Shown: positions 22,376 to 33,279 of the stretch, one piece after another | Layout of the letters: every line of letters starts with the position of its first letter | How positions within the stretch are numbered: position 1 is the stretch's first letter | NCBI RefSeq assembly: GCF_033807575.1 | Contig: NC_084726.1 | Coordinates: forward strand, 6,014,001 to 6,078,000 | Direction of reading: 5' to 3' | DNA length: 64,000 nt | Source: Cydia pomonella | Lineage: Eukaryota > Arthropoda > Insecta > Lepidoptera > Tortricidae | Position numbers and translations under genes: made by a program | Notes under the pieces: generated by a model | What the model saw: the letters and a program-made list of their open reading frames with translations, nothing else | What the model was told of the DNA's origin: nothing | Databases searched by the model: none

Positions 22376-22714
22376 CAATTTATGTATACAAAAAGGGGAA
22401 AAGGGGGCAAATAATACCCATATATAAAAAAGGGAAACGGGGCATAAACCGCACCGTATATTTATAGTACACAAACCTCAATCAATACCTGCCAATTAGG
22501 GACCATAAATTCCGGTCCCCTTAAGCTAAGTTCGTAACAAGTTTGCCGAAGGTATTCGGTCCCTTTGCCTTGCAAGTGTCTGGAAGCCAATTGATTCTAA
22601 CAATTAATTATTGTAATGGTAACGGAGATTACCTCCTGTAGATACTGCGTTATGAAGCACGAAATTGGAAGCCTAGATGTAAATAGTTTGAAAACGAAAC
22701 GCTTTTTAATAGCC

Positions 22715-22960
22715 TAGTTAGTAGTGGCCCTGAATACGAAGCAGGAGGTCCCGGGTTCTAATCCTGGTAAAAGCAGTTTTGTGTGATTATCTCAAATATT
22801 TGTTCCTGAATTATTGATGTTTTCTATGTAATTAAGTATTTATATATAACTATGTAATTATCGTTGTCTAGTACCCACAACACAAACCTTATTGAGATAC
22901 TTGTGGGACTACGTCGATTTGTGTAAGATTGTACTATACTATATATTTCTAGGGTAAAAC
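22715..22960 (+). repeat. tRNA-derived SINE-A copy
   Basis: GCCTAGTTAGTAGTGGCCCT (box A side), AGGTCCCGGGTTCTAATCCT (box B, one change), body to GACTACGTCGATTTGTGTAA GATT. Confidence 0.7.
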
Positions 22961-23044
22961 TTATATTGTATGTTTATTCCTAGAGGTTATAATCTATCAA
23001 ACAAACATTCATCCAAGGGTCTAGATCTTTCATGTTTATTAAGA

Positions 23045-23588
23045 ACTAGCGACCCCCATCGGCTTCGCGCGGGTTACACAATTGCACAAAACCTAAAAAA
23101 ATGATACATCTAAACCTTACTCAATAATTGTTCTATTAATAGATGAAAACCGCATGCAAATCCGTTCTTGTGTTTATCGCGTAAATACATTCAGACAGAT
23201 GCATCGGGGGACTTTGTTTAATAAGGTGTGGTGATAAGTGCTTTAGTAAGATACTAATAACAAACGTAGATTCTTGCCTGACACAACATTAGGTTGAATA
23301 TTCGTTTGTGTGAAACGTGTAAAAAATATAACTAGGCTTAAAATATGTATTCTGTGTAACAGATTTTTAAAATTGATTGCTTTTTGATTTTTACATAGAA
23401 AATCACTACACTTTATAAAACAAAGTCCCCCTCCGCGTCTGTCTGTCTATATGTTCGCGACAAGTTTAAAACTACTGACCGGATTTTCATGCGGTTTTCA
23501 GGTATCAATACAGTGATTCTTGAGGGAGGTTCAGGTGTATAATTTGTTAAAAAACTTTAACCGGGCTTAAGCCGGGCGCGTCGCTAGT
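23045..23588. repeat. Foldback element with ACTAGCGAC ends
   Basis: Left ACTAGCGACCCCCATCGGCT TCGCGCGGG and right CGGGCTTAAGCCGGGCGCGT CGCTAGTTTT are inverted, and internal blocks also mirror (AAAACCGCATGCAAATCCG near 23145 versus CGGATTTTCATGCGGTTTTC near 23483; GGGGGACTTTGTTT near 23207 versus AAACAAAGTCCCCCTCC near 23418). Either a long-TIR element or two copies of one repeat inserted head to head. Confidence 0.7.
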
Positions 23589-23589
23589 T

Positions 23590-23725
23590 TTATATAGAAA
23601 AGATCCATAACTCAGGAACAAATCTCTGAGATAAACTTACACATAAATGCCCTTACCGGGATTCGAAACTGGCACCATCGACTTCACAGGCAGGGCAGTA
23701 CCGACTAGGCTGGGAGCCCAATATA
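23590..23725 (-). repeat. tRNA-derived SINE-A, 5' part
   Basis: Minus strand: CCTAGTCGGTACTGCCCTGC (box A side) and GCCAGTTTCGAATCCCGG (box B) then TAAGGGCATTTATGTG. Cut off at its left side directly against the foldback element. Confidence 0.7.
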
Positions 23726-23861
23726 TGCTCTATCTAGTAGGTGATCTATGGTACCGACCCTCTTAAATATACTTAAGCTAGGTAACCTGTTTGACCTGGT
23801 TGAATTTATACCCCTGCTTCTCTGTAACTGTAAATCTTACGGCTCTGGAGAATAGTTGCTG

Positions 23862-24027
23862 ACGGTCTGATTCGAACTTAAAGATACGTCAGATATTAGG
23901 TCTAGATACGATATAGATCGGGACAAAAACGTAGTTTGAAGAAACGTCACTTTTGACACTGATATATCCGATCCATATCATATCTAGACCTAATATTTGA
24001 CGTGTCTTAAAGTTAGAATCGGGCCGT
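23862..24027. repeat. 166-bp MITE with ~60-bp arms, family M2 copy 1
   Basis: ACGGTCTGATTCGAACTTAA AGATACGTCAGATATTAGGT is mirrored by ACCTAATATTTGACGTGTCT TAAAGTTAGAATCGGGCCGT. A second copy lies at 47015-47169, and 3910-4208 has similar termini. Confidence 0.75.
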
Positions 24028-24274
24028 GACTTTCGCAAATAAGATGATTATAGAGAAATGTGAATTCTTATATCCTTGTTCATAAAAACTAGCAGACCTT
24101 TGTTATTTTTTGTCTCTTCTTATCAAACACTAATGTCATAAGTGATAGATAGGGACAAAATCAAAGGCTTGTTAGAATTAAGAGACTTACGAATAATGTC
24201 ATAAGGAAATCATGCTTTCTTAAATAGGGTCAACGAAACGAGATAAATTATGAAAACGATCTGACGGTTACGAT

Positions 24275-25045
24275 TTTTAGGGTTCCGTAGCCAAATGGCA
24301 AAAAACGGAACCCTTATAGATTCGTCATATCCGTCTGTCTGTCCGATTCTGTCACAGCCACTTTTTTCCGAAACTATAAGAGCTATACTGTTCAAACTTA
24401 GTAAGTGGATGTATTCTATGAACCGCATTAAGATGTTCACATAAAAATAGAAAAAAAAACAATAAATTTTGGGGGTTCCCCATACTTAGAACTGAAACTC
24501 AAAAAATCTTTTTTCATCAAACCCATACGTGTGGGGTATCTATGGATAGGTCTTCAAAAATGATATTGAGGTTTCTAATATCATTTTTTTCTAAAATGAA
24601 TAGTTTGCGCGAGAGACACTTCCAAAGTGGTAAAATGTGTGTCCCGCCCCCCGTAACTTCTAAAATAACAGAATGAAAAAACTAAAAAAAATATATGATA
24701 TACATTGTCATGCAAACTTCCACCGAAAATTGGTTTGAACGAGATCTAGTAAGTAGTTTTTTTTTAATACGTCATAAAATTAAAAAAAAATTTTTTTTTC
24801 ATCAAACCCATACGTGTGGGGTATCTATGGATAGGTCTTCAAAAATGATATTTAGGTTTCTAATATCATTTTTTTCTAAACTGAATAGTTTGCGCGAGAG
24901 ACACTTCCAAAGTGAAAAAATGTGTGTCCAAAGTGGTAAAGTGTTAAACAAGATCTAGCAAGTAGATTTTTTTTAATACGTCTCAAATGGTACGGAACCC
25001 TTCATGCGCGAGTCCGACTTGCACTTGGCCGCTTTTTTTTTTATA
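24275..25045 (-). repeat. Family G element with internal 285-bp duplication
   Basis: Ends: AGGGTTCCGTAGCCAAATGG at left and GGTACGGAACCCTTCATGCG CGAGTCCGACTTGCACTTGG at right. Inside, CATCAAACCCATACGTGTGG through AATAGTTTGCGCGAGAGACA occurs at 24515 and again at 24800, an offset of 285 bp, and AGTAGTTTTTTTTTAATACGTC recurs near 24750 and 24960. The second copy has lost about 100 bp. No coding frame. Confidence 0.7.
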
Positions 25046-25049
25046 ATAT

Positions 25050-26032
25050 AGGTGGCAATCTAGCTGTTACTAAGACTCGAGAATTAAGTATAAACTCGAG
25101 TTCTTTTATAGAAACTTTTCAGAGAACTCACTTTTTTTTTGCAAACAATTACTTACTGCATTGTCTTTAATTACTTAAAGTATTCTAATTTTTTTGCTTT
25201 AAATTTAGTTATTTCCTCACAAGTGTGATGATAAATATTGTGTGTGCCACGGGCTGTAATGTAAGAATTTGTGTTAATTAGGCCTTCGGCTTTGGGCTTG
25301 AAATTAATACTTGTTCGTTTTTTTTTATCGCCCTTAATATTGTGTTGCTATTGTGTGCCATATTTCATATGATTTCAGCAAGTCGTTTTAAAATGAGGGT
25401 GTATGTTCGATGGTATGGGAGCGGCTTTTATGTGTCGGGCTTTTGTGATTTTTAATCTAAAGCACGTTTTCAATAAATACGTTTTTTTTCCTTTTCAAAG
25501 GCGTGTCCCCTGGCGCTCAATTTGTCCTCAATTCGAAGTCCGAATTCATCCAAAACGGAAAAGCAATTATAGCTCCATCTCCCTTACTCCGTAATTGAAG
25601 AAAGTGACAGACTAACTTTTCATTCTTGTCTTTCAACGGCGTCAACATTAAATTCTTATTCGTGTTAACTTTAATAAAGTCTCGAGTTCTTTATAATTGT
25701 ATGAAAAAGTCTTCATTTTATTCCAGGAAATGCGTGTAAATAAAGCTTGTTTATTCCCTTTTATTGTATATTGGATATTTAATTTTGTTTCTATTTATTA
25801 CTGGATTTTTGTTTAGCAATATTGAAGGACCCGTGATTTTCTGTAGCAGAAAATTTTAAATTTTAAAGAATAAATTACTAAACATTTGATTTTTTTGTCT
25901 TAAGAGTCCGCAGCGAGCTCGGCCGAATTTCACCTTCTCATACAAACGGAGTTTCGTTCTTATTTTAACTAACTACGTGTTGGATTGTTATGAAACTTTG
26001 CAAATACAATGACATGCGGTATATATATGACT
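25050..26032. other. Non-coding DNA, nothing recognised
   Basis: T-rich runs and small frames without motifs. Confidence 0.4.
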
Positions 26033-26192
26033 GTAATTAGCAGTGGCGGCGCGTCACAAATATTCGTAGGGAATCCGGAGCTAATTTTGCTTTCCTTTTC
26101 TCCATGAACCGATTGCGAAAGTACTCAACAGGCTGATATTAGGCAAGCCGGTGGGAATCGAGTTCTTTGAACGATCCGCCACTGGTAATTAG
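26033..26192. mobile_element. 144-bp hAT-type MITE with 8-bp target duplication
   Basis: Element 26041-26184 begins CAGTGGCGG and ends CCGCCACTG. GTAATTAG flanks it on both sides (26033-26040, 26185-26192), the 8-bp duplication typical of the hAT superfamily. A same-length copy in the opposite orientation with a different 8-bp duplication is at 53791-53934. Nonautonomous, needing an hAT transposase supplied elsewhere. Confidence 0.9.
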
Positions 26193-26194
26193 TT

Positions 26195-28135
26195 TATATA
26201 GCTCCAGCTTCTAAAACAAATGAAATAAAACAAAAACAAGTTTTGTATAAAAAGTTAAATTCGCTGTATTTTATAAACCATGGTATATCAAGTTACATAA
26301 ACTACTTACAGGCATAGATTTACGTTATCCCATTATAAGTACAAAGTTTCAGAGAAATCTAGCAAGTCATTTTAAACCGAATCTGGCTGCCACGTGACAG
26401 TGCCCGTAAACTTAAGGGAAGCTTAGAAAAGATAGTAAAAAGACTTCCAGCAGTGAATCCATAGTTGGTGAAAAAGAATGTGTACTATCTTGATTAGGTT
26501 CAGGGTGAAAAACTATATTTAAAGCCGAAAATTTAGCTCAAGAACAGGCAATCATTTACGTTATCTCTTTGCGACGAAAGAGCTAGGATTATTTTAAGTT
26601 AGAATTTTTTTTTTAGCGTTTAGTTTTATAAAAAGTAAGCTCTATTCTCGTCTGACCTTTGTTTAATTATATTTAACTTTCTACGCCTTTATTTGCAGGA
26701 TTTTTAAACTAATAAGGAAAGCGGATAAAAACCTAATTTTGAGCATTTCTTGGGTAAAAAATTGTTTACCTTGCTCCCGAGGGCACAAAATGAATTATCC
26801 CTAATCGCGTTCGCGAGGCACGATTCGATTTTATAACTTGACAAATTGACGGATTCAAAATTTAAGATTTATCGATTCAGAAGCTTAGTATGAAAACTAG
26901 ACCCACTAAATGGTTATATCGTGGAGTTAAGATAATTTAAAAATAAGCTTTTCGCAATAAAATAATTTTTGGTACAAGCTTTTATCGCTGACTGTACTTT
27001 TCTTACAATTACAATTGTTTTTTATTATTATTTAGAGTCGTTGATGTGAGTCAATCGGTCCTCGCTAGAGATACGGGCGGCCGGTTGCTCTTTGTTTGAT
27101 AAAAGCTATATTTGTTTTGTTTTCTGGTGACTTTTAGTGTTTTGTTGGGTTAGGTCCCCGCAACGATACGGTTGGCCTTATCCCAAGTTTCCAATCACCT
27201 GCAAATGATTTTATTATGTTTTATCCCTAAACACAATTAGGTTGCATTGTTTCTTCACAGAGTTCCTATAGCCATTGGATTTGCAGATATTTATTTATGA
27301 TGTTTGTATGGTTGTTGTATCTACCGATTATTACAAAATACAAAATTGAGGTGTAAGGGTAAGAGAGATGTGAAATTTAAAATTAAAATAATATATTCTT
27401 TTCAATTTAAATTTCAAAGGGCATGTAAGGGCAAAGTCGATTATTAGGTCGAACCATAGTAGTCTCATTCGATATTTAATAACACCGTTAGAGTAACAAG
27501 AATAGAGATATGTATAAACAGTAAGGTAAGAGTGAGACAGCGCTTTACAAATAAAAGACACTTCCAATATGTCTTTGTTTCAATAATCAAGTCCTTACAG
27601 AGGTATGAAAACAGTGTGATTTGATTGTGTGGCTTGCGCAATTTTAAGGAATTATTATTTGCATGTCTGAATAGTGATATTGTTTTGTTCATAGTTTTCT
27701 TACTAGAACGTTTTTTATGAGATCGGTCGGAGCGAACCAATTACCCTGCTATGGGGCGAGTTGCTCCGTCGATTCAAATACTAACTTATCCGACAAAAAT
27801 TATAATTTCGGTTCCCACACGCTAAAGGAGTGTTTTCCAATTCATCTAAAAGCGTTTTTATTTTATGTGTTCTATAAACAGTTAATAAAATGAAATAAAC
27901 GTAAAAGTATAGATATAATTCCGTAGGGTGAGTTGTGCCATTATTTTTTTATTTTTTCCGTAACGTAATAGTAGAATAGTACTATAATAGAAACAACTAA
28001 AACAGCTCCTGCAATGACATGGTACCCTATCTATTCGCGACAAATATCATACGTATGGCTCCGTTGTTTACTTGCGTTCCTTTTCTCATCGGAACAACTT
28101 ACCCCCAGCACTTTTAGCCCCGATTTCCTCTACAC
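26195..28135. other. Non-coding DNA, nothing recognised
   Basis: AT-rich. Two overlapping minus frames of 78-91 codons near 27331-27740 show no conserved features. Confidence 0.4.
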
Positions 28136-28138
28136 CCA

Positions 28139-28262
28139 AACGAGTAGACGACATGCATGATGGTAAACAATTACCATTGCCTATGGACACCCGAAACACC
28201 AGAAAGGTTGCAAGGTACGCTCTTTTCTTGAAGGTATGAAGGTCCTATGGGTCCTGGTTTTT
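28139..28262 (+). repeat. Repeat R2 fragment
   Basis: CATGATGGTAAACAATTACC, CTATGGACACCCGAAACACC and TACGCTCTTTTCTTGAAGGT match the R2 copy at 52676-52945 in order, with about 45 bp missing between the last two blocks. Confidence 0.65.
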
Positions 28263-28264
28263 TT

Positions 28265-30615
28265 ATTATCATTATCTGTCCTAAAACTTATTACCGGTCA
28301 CAGTTTTATACAAAGTGACATTTACAAATGTGATATAAACTTTTCTATTCTGCTGATTAATCGTCATTTTAATGAAACAAGCTAATGTTTTGCTCGCGAC
28401 ATTGAAACTACACGAAACAAAATTAATTTAAATAATTTTTCATTCTTTTTACAACCACAGTAATGTAGTTGCGTGACCTAATATAAAGTAGTTATTAAAA
28501 TATTGTTAGTTTATAACAGACAATGAAATAATAAGTTCGTATAAAATGGTACATATCCTACCAAACAAATCCGTGTCGTGTTGTTGTTGTGTAAATGTTA
28601 CTTCACCCTACTACTTCAAAAAAATAAAAACTAAATCAAATATCTTTAATTAAATATCCTTCAGCCTCTAACAAAAAATAAAAATTAAATTAAATATGTA
28701 TACAAAACGCGGGAGTTACAAGTGTTGTTTGTATCATCATCATCATCAGGCCTTGTACATCTTTACAGATGATTTAAGCAACATCTATGATCTAGCGATG
28801 AGTTGTTTGTATAGAACGTAACTAACTACCCAGTACACGTATGCAGGTCTTAAAGGTTCCGACATTGTCGACAGAGCTATTTGTATTTGCAGCAAGTCGT
28901 TGTCCAACTACAGTGTTGTAGGTATGTACGGTAAAATGTGGTTAACGGTACTTTGGGGTAATTCCAAAATATTGTAGTTTATGATCAACCTTTTATTGTA
29001 TGATAAGGATCGTGACTGAATTTTTATTCACCTTTTTGTATAATTTTTGAGAGTGATTTTGTTCTGATACAGCACAACCGAGGCTTAAAACTACAATTAT
29101 ACCACATATATGGAGTAATGGATGAGAGTTTGCAAATACACGTTTATTGCATATTTATTAGTTTATTAAACAGTGTAGTTTATTATTATATTCATACATG
29201 TTTATTTGTTTTATTGTTGCATAGATACTACACAACCGGTATGATAAATTAATCTTTTTCCATGCTGCACCAACGTAGAAGTTTTTCGAAAAAAATAACG
29301 AAATATATTCCGAGTAGGACTAGTGATTCATTTAAAGTCAAGTAAATGTTTAGAGTAAGTTTAATCTAGATTGGATCGTAAATCGGAGTGCTTAAGTTAG
29401 AAATTCTATTTACACGTGGTTCGTGTGACATGTTCTGTACGAAAAACAAACTTTTAATTTTATGTAGCATACCGATGTCCCGTCAGAAACTTGCCAAAAT
29501 TGCAGAATTTCGATATGGTAAAATTTCGGAAACCTCTCATATTTTTTATTGCTCCTTACAAAACTTTGTTAACGGAGCACTTATGGGATCACTTCGGTCT
29601 TGGAAATCAGTTAAAATTTTCCATTTCACAAATGAAAGTTTCCTTTGTATACTGTGGGATTTTGTCTGATATTTCCGATAACTTTTCGAACTTTTTCAAA
29701 ACATTGCGCAACTTGTACCACCAACTTGTTGGAAACCAGACATTATCGAAACTCGAGCACATGCCCATAAAAAACAAAACATGCCGACATAACAAAAAAA
29801 ATAACATTTGGACGCTAAAATAGGATCCCCACTCAGCATAATGCCGCGGCAATCCGTGGCGCTGGTTTTCTGTATAAGTATTGGCTGGTTTTGTGTGTTT
29901 ACAAGCGCAGCGAATTTATCGCAATAACCTTAACACACCTTACATGGCCCCACATTCACTAGGAGAATTGGCTGCGGCAGCCATTAGCAAGTTCGAAGTT
30001 AGCAGTCGGTACCGTCTCTATTGCTCCTGCTTTAATTAGACAAAGATAGACGAACTTTGGAAATCGAACGTCGCAATAGACGGTTACTCGAGTGCATAAG
30101 TTAATGCAGCAGTTTTTATTTTTGCGATATATTGTTCTTCTTCTTCTTAGTCGTTTCGCAAAAAAATCGCTCTGGAAAAAAAAATTAAAAGTTTACTACA
30201 AATTCGGACAGGATCCTTCTTATATACAGACCAAAAACCCTCCTCTCATCTCCTTTCATCATAGTTTTTGTGTACTTTCATCTATTACATTTCATTTTCT
30301 TAAAGATAAGTACATTCCTTTATTGCAAAAAAAATATTTTCTACAATGCATTAAAAAAGGTCTTCTTTAAATGTTTAGTATAAATTTTAATGATCCAGTC
30401 TAACAAAATCCTTTGTGTCTTAATATATCAAAGAAACCTTTTACCTATTGTCGCTTGAGTATTATAATGCAAACTCAGCAAAGTCAAACAAGGGGGTATG
30501 TTAGATTTTAACTCATTAAAATTCAACTTTACGCATTTATTTGTAATTTATCATATGTGACATTATTTCAGAAATATTTATTAATTTGTGGACTTTATTC
30601 CGTTGGGACAGGGTT
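28265..30615. other. Non-coding DNA, nothing recognised
   Basis: Overlapping frames of 81-110 codons around 29388-29852 occur on both strands, with no motif and no start context that favours any. (CAT)n near 28735 may be the tail of a LINE. No other signal. Confidence 0.4.
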
Positions 30616-30619
30616 GAAA

Positions 30620-30709
30620 ATGATAAAGGTACAAAAGCAGCGTCTGTGTTGGGCGGGCCACCTAGAAATAATGCTGGATTCAAGGGCGACTAAAATAATA
30701 ACTAAGTGA
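30620..30709 (+). pseudogene. LINE reverse-transcriptase C-terminal fragment
   Basis: A 29-codon frame reads KVQKQRLCWAGHLEIMLDSR, matching the widespread LINE signature (RLRWxGHxxRMxxxR) found after the reverse-transcriptase domain. The rest of the ORF is absent on both sides. Short, so the family is not resolved. Confidence 0.6.
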
Positions 30710-30714
30710 AAATT

Positions 30715-30835
30715 TCAACTGTCTAGCTATCACGGTTCATGAGATACAGCCTGGTGACAGACGGACAGACGGACGGACAAAGGAGTCTTAGTTATAAGGT
30801 CCCGTTTTACCCTTTGGGTACCGAACCCTAAAAAG
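30715..30835 (+). repeat. Family G element, 3' end fragment
   Basis: GACAGACGGACAGACGGACG GACAAAGG then CCTTTGGGTACCGAACCCTA AAAA. It joins the LINE fragment directly on its left. Confidence 0.65.
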
Positions 30836-30924
30836 TAACACTTTTAAGAGGGGTGTCACGCAAAATTGCTGTTTTTGTATTAAATATTAACGCGTTTCAA
30901 ACCAGCCCGGCAAAATTCATAAAA

Positions 30925-31750
30925 AAAAACCTGTCAAGTGCGAGTTCGTTTTACTCGCGCACCGGGGGTTCCGTACAAACTTTGAATTATCTCGTATAAT
31001 AAAGGCGAAAAACTTTTAATCAGAAGTACCTACCTACACTAAGTATAATTGTATACAGCGCCATCTATCGGTAAATTGTCTAACTACTTTGCGCGATCTG
31101 ATGCACGTATGTTGGTTTTCGAAGATATTTCTCTATCATGTGAACCGATTTCAAAAATGGTTCTTTCATTTGAAAAAATGTGTCTTTAATATTTTGTCAT
31201 AGAAATTTAATGTTTAATAAACACACGAAAATTTAGTTCATTTGCAAACAAAATTTGGAAATGTTTTTTATTAATTAAAAAAAGTTACCAAGATAGAAGA
31301 GGTCTGATTATATTTTTCCTGTAAAACATATAGTAACGTTAATATTGTGTCAATTTTTCATCGGTAATCTTCGAAAATAAGGATGGAGGGGATATGGTAT
31401 TTATTATTTTAATATTTTCCTCCATAAATCAATATTTTTTTCACTACGAAAAAAATGTTTTGGAATGTACAATTTGAGCTCTTTCAAATGATACCCCACT
31501 TGACCTAGTCACTAGACGTTGAATTTTCGCCCCCACTTCATATTGGGTATTTTCCATAGTTGATAAAAAATAAAATAAAAAATAATACTTTCAATGTGTC
31601 TGGGTTACTGTTGTTCATAACTATTCCAAATTTCAAATCGATAGCTTAAGTGGTTCTGGAGATATTTAGCATTGTGACAGACGGACGCACGGACAAAGTC
31701 GCACCATAAGGGTTCCTTTTGTACCTTTTGGTACGGACCTCTAAAAATTA
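30925..31750 (+). repeat. Near-complete ~825-bp family G element
   Basis: 5' end CTGTCAAGTGCGAGTTCGTT TTACTCGCGCACCGGGGGTTCCGTAC with a short hairpin (GTGCGAG/CTCGCGCAC); 3' end GTGACAGACGGACGCACGGA CAAAG then CCTTTTGGTACGGACCTCTAAAAA. No coding capacity. Orientation is opposite to 24275-25045. I know the family as abundant in Lepidoptera but cannot name its class. Confidence 0.65.
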
Positions 31751-31754
31751 AAAA

Positions 31755-32295
31755 TAATATCTAAATTATGTTATTTTGTTATCATTTGCAGCGTCTAGTC
31801 TGGACCATAATTGAATTTTCTAGTTTCCTCAGACCACTTTGCCATGATGCAGGACCTAAGAATTCAGTCTGCCTTTCCTAATTACACTAAAATTGCATAA
31901 TTGCCACGGTCTGAGTGTTGCGGTACAGCCAAACTAGCATTACGCACCAAAAAGCGGCAACAAGCATGTTCCGAGCTTAATTACTCTGGAAGTCAACTAG
32001 GCGACCACTTAGCTTTCAGACAATGACCGCCTCCGATAGACTTCGCATTTAAACATTAGCACAGATAATAGGTCCGGGACAGATTTTGTGTAGAAAACCA
32101 GTACCGTGAGCTAATCCTCGTCATAGCGTACACAATGGTCGTCGTTTAACAAAACGGGGGTTTTTCAGCAAATTTTCGTTGATCCTCTCTAACGCATAAG
32201 TTACATGACCATCGGCTTAAAGACTACTCGGAGTAGTCGTACCAATACTATTGGCACTAGCCCGCGTATTCATTCGCGTGGGAGTCTTTAAACTG
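31755..32295. other. Non-coding DNA, nothing recognised
   Basis: No motif or repeat link found. Confidence 0.4.
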
Positions 32296-32299
32296 CTGC

Positions 32300-32495
32300 T
32301 CCAATTAGTCCACCTTACAGAAAACCGCAGCCGAATAACACTAGACTCATAGTGTTGTGTTCCTGCCGGTGAGTAAGGTTGCCAGAGCTCAACGAGGGGG
32401 GGGGGGGGGGGGTTAAGGGTCGGCAACGCGCATGTAACTCCTCGCCATCAGGCGGGCCGTATGCGTGTTTGCCACCGACGTAGTATATAAAAAAG
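32300..32495 (-). repeat. Repeat R1 copy with 17-G tract
   Basis: Minus strand reads CTACGTCGGTGGCAAACACG, CGGCCCGCCTGATGGCGAGG, then a C17 run (32396-32412 as G on plus), GAGCTCTGGCAACCTTACTC ACCGGCAGGAACACAACACT ATGAG. At 46690 the homologous place reads CTCCTCCCCTCG, so the tract arose by expansion within the repeat. Confidence 0.75.
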
Positions 32496-32499
32496 TGTT

Positions 32500-33155
32500 T
32501 CCGGTACTATTTTTTATACGATCGTACTCTCGCGCAAACCAAAGACTCGATTGAAATGAACAGTGGCTTATGCTTTATTAAACCTGGTACTTATGGTCCT
32601 GTTTGTATTCATGCGAGATCAGATATAGTTATTTATCAGAGCAGTGGCTCTGCGCCTTCATATTGCATCACCGATGACACTGCTGCATGTATCCCCTTCA
32701 CACTACCTTACGAAGGTCGAGGAGATGATAAAGTATGTACGAGTCAAGTCTGGAATCGTCCTGAGGACCGCAAAGTTAGAATCTTGCCCAATGTGAATTT
32801 TAATTATTTTTTGTGGTGAGGGTTTCGACTGAACGTCTAGTGACCTTCCCACTGATACCGAATAAGCCCTATGCAATAAACCGAGATCACCATAGCGAAT
32901 AACGGATCCCCACAATTTTTTATACAAATTGTATTTCATAATAATATACAAAAATGCTTAGTTCAAAGGTATTTAATTTATCTGAAAGGCAATAGTTTCC
33001 TAAAAACTTTAATTTCCTTTAATATTCTACCACTGCTGTGCCCCTGTACCTAACTCTAATTAACTTATTAATTAACTTAATAATTAAATAATCAATATTA
33101 TTGCTATTTAATTAAGAAGACTGACTTGACCCCAATTCATAATCATTTTCAGCAA
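32500..33155. other. Non-coding DNA with an unassigned 87-codon frame
   Basis: A plus frame 32556-32819 gives an 87-residue peptide without recognisable motif. Its opposite strand also has a long frame. I do not call it a gene. Confidence 0.35.
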
Positions 33156-33159
33156 ATAC

Positions 33160-33275
33160 TATATCTCATTTTCATATAAAGTACCCATAACTCCGGAATA
33201 AATAATTATGACCATCACAAATAAATGCATTTGCCAGTATTCGACGTGGGATTCTAACCAGGATTCGAGATAAAG
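33160..33275 (-). repeat. Worn SINE-A fragment
   Basis: Minus strand: CGAATCCTGGTTAGAATCCC, box B region, then AAATGCATTTATTTGTGATG GTCATAATTATTTATTCCGG AGTTATGGGTACTTTATATG, the body order seen in the other SINE-A copies. Confidence 0.5.
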
Positions 33276-33279
33276 ATCT

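Noticed and set aside
24275..25045. CRISPR-like or satellite array because of internal repetition
   Set aside because: There are only two units with an offset of 285 bp inside a transposon; no short regular repeats with unique spacers occur anywhere in the window, and the DNA is eukaryotic.
29388..29852. Overlapping frames of 81-110 codons as a host exon
   Set aside because: Frames overlap on both strands with no motif, typical of chance in low-stop AT-rich sequence.
32556..32819. 87-codon frame as a small secreted or cysteine-containing protein
   Set aside because: No signal peptide, no family match that I recognise, and an equally long frame on the opposite strand.
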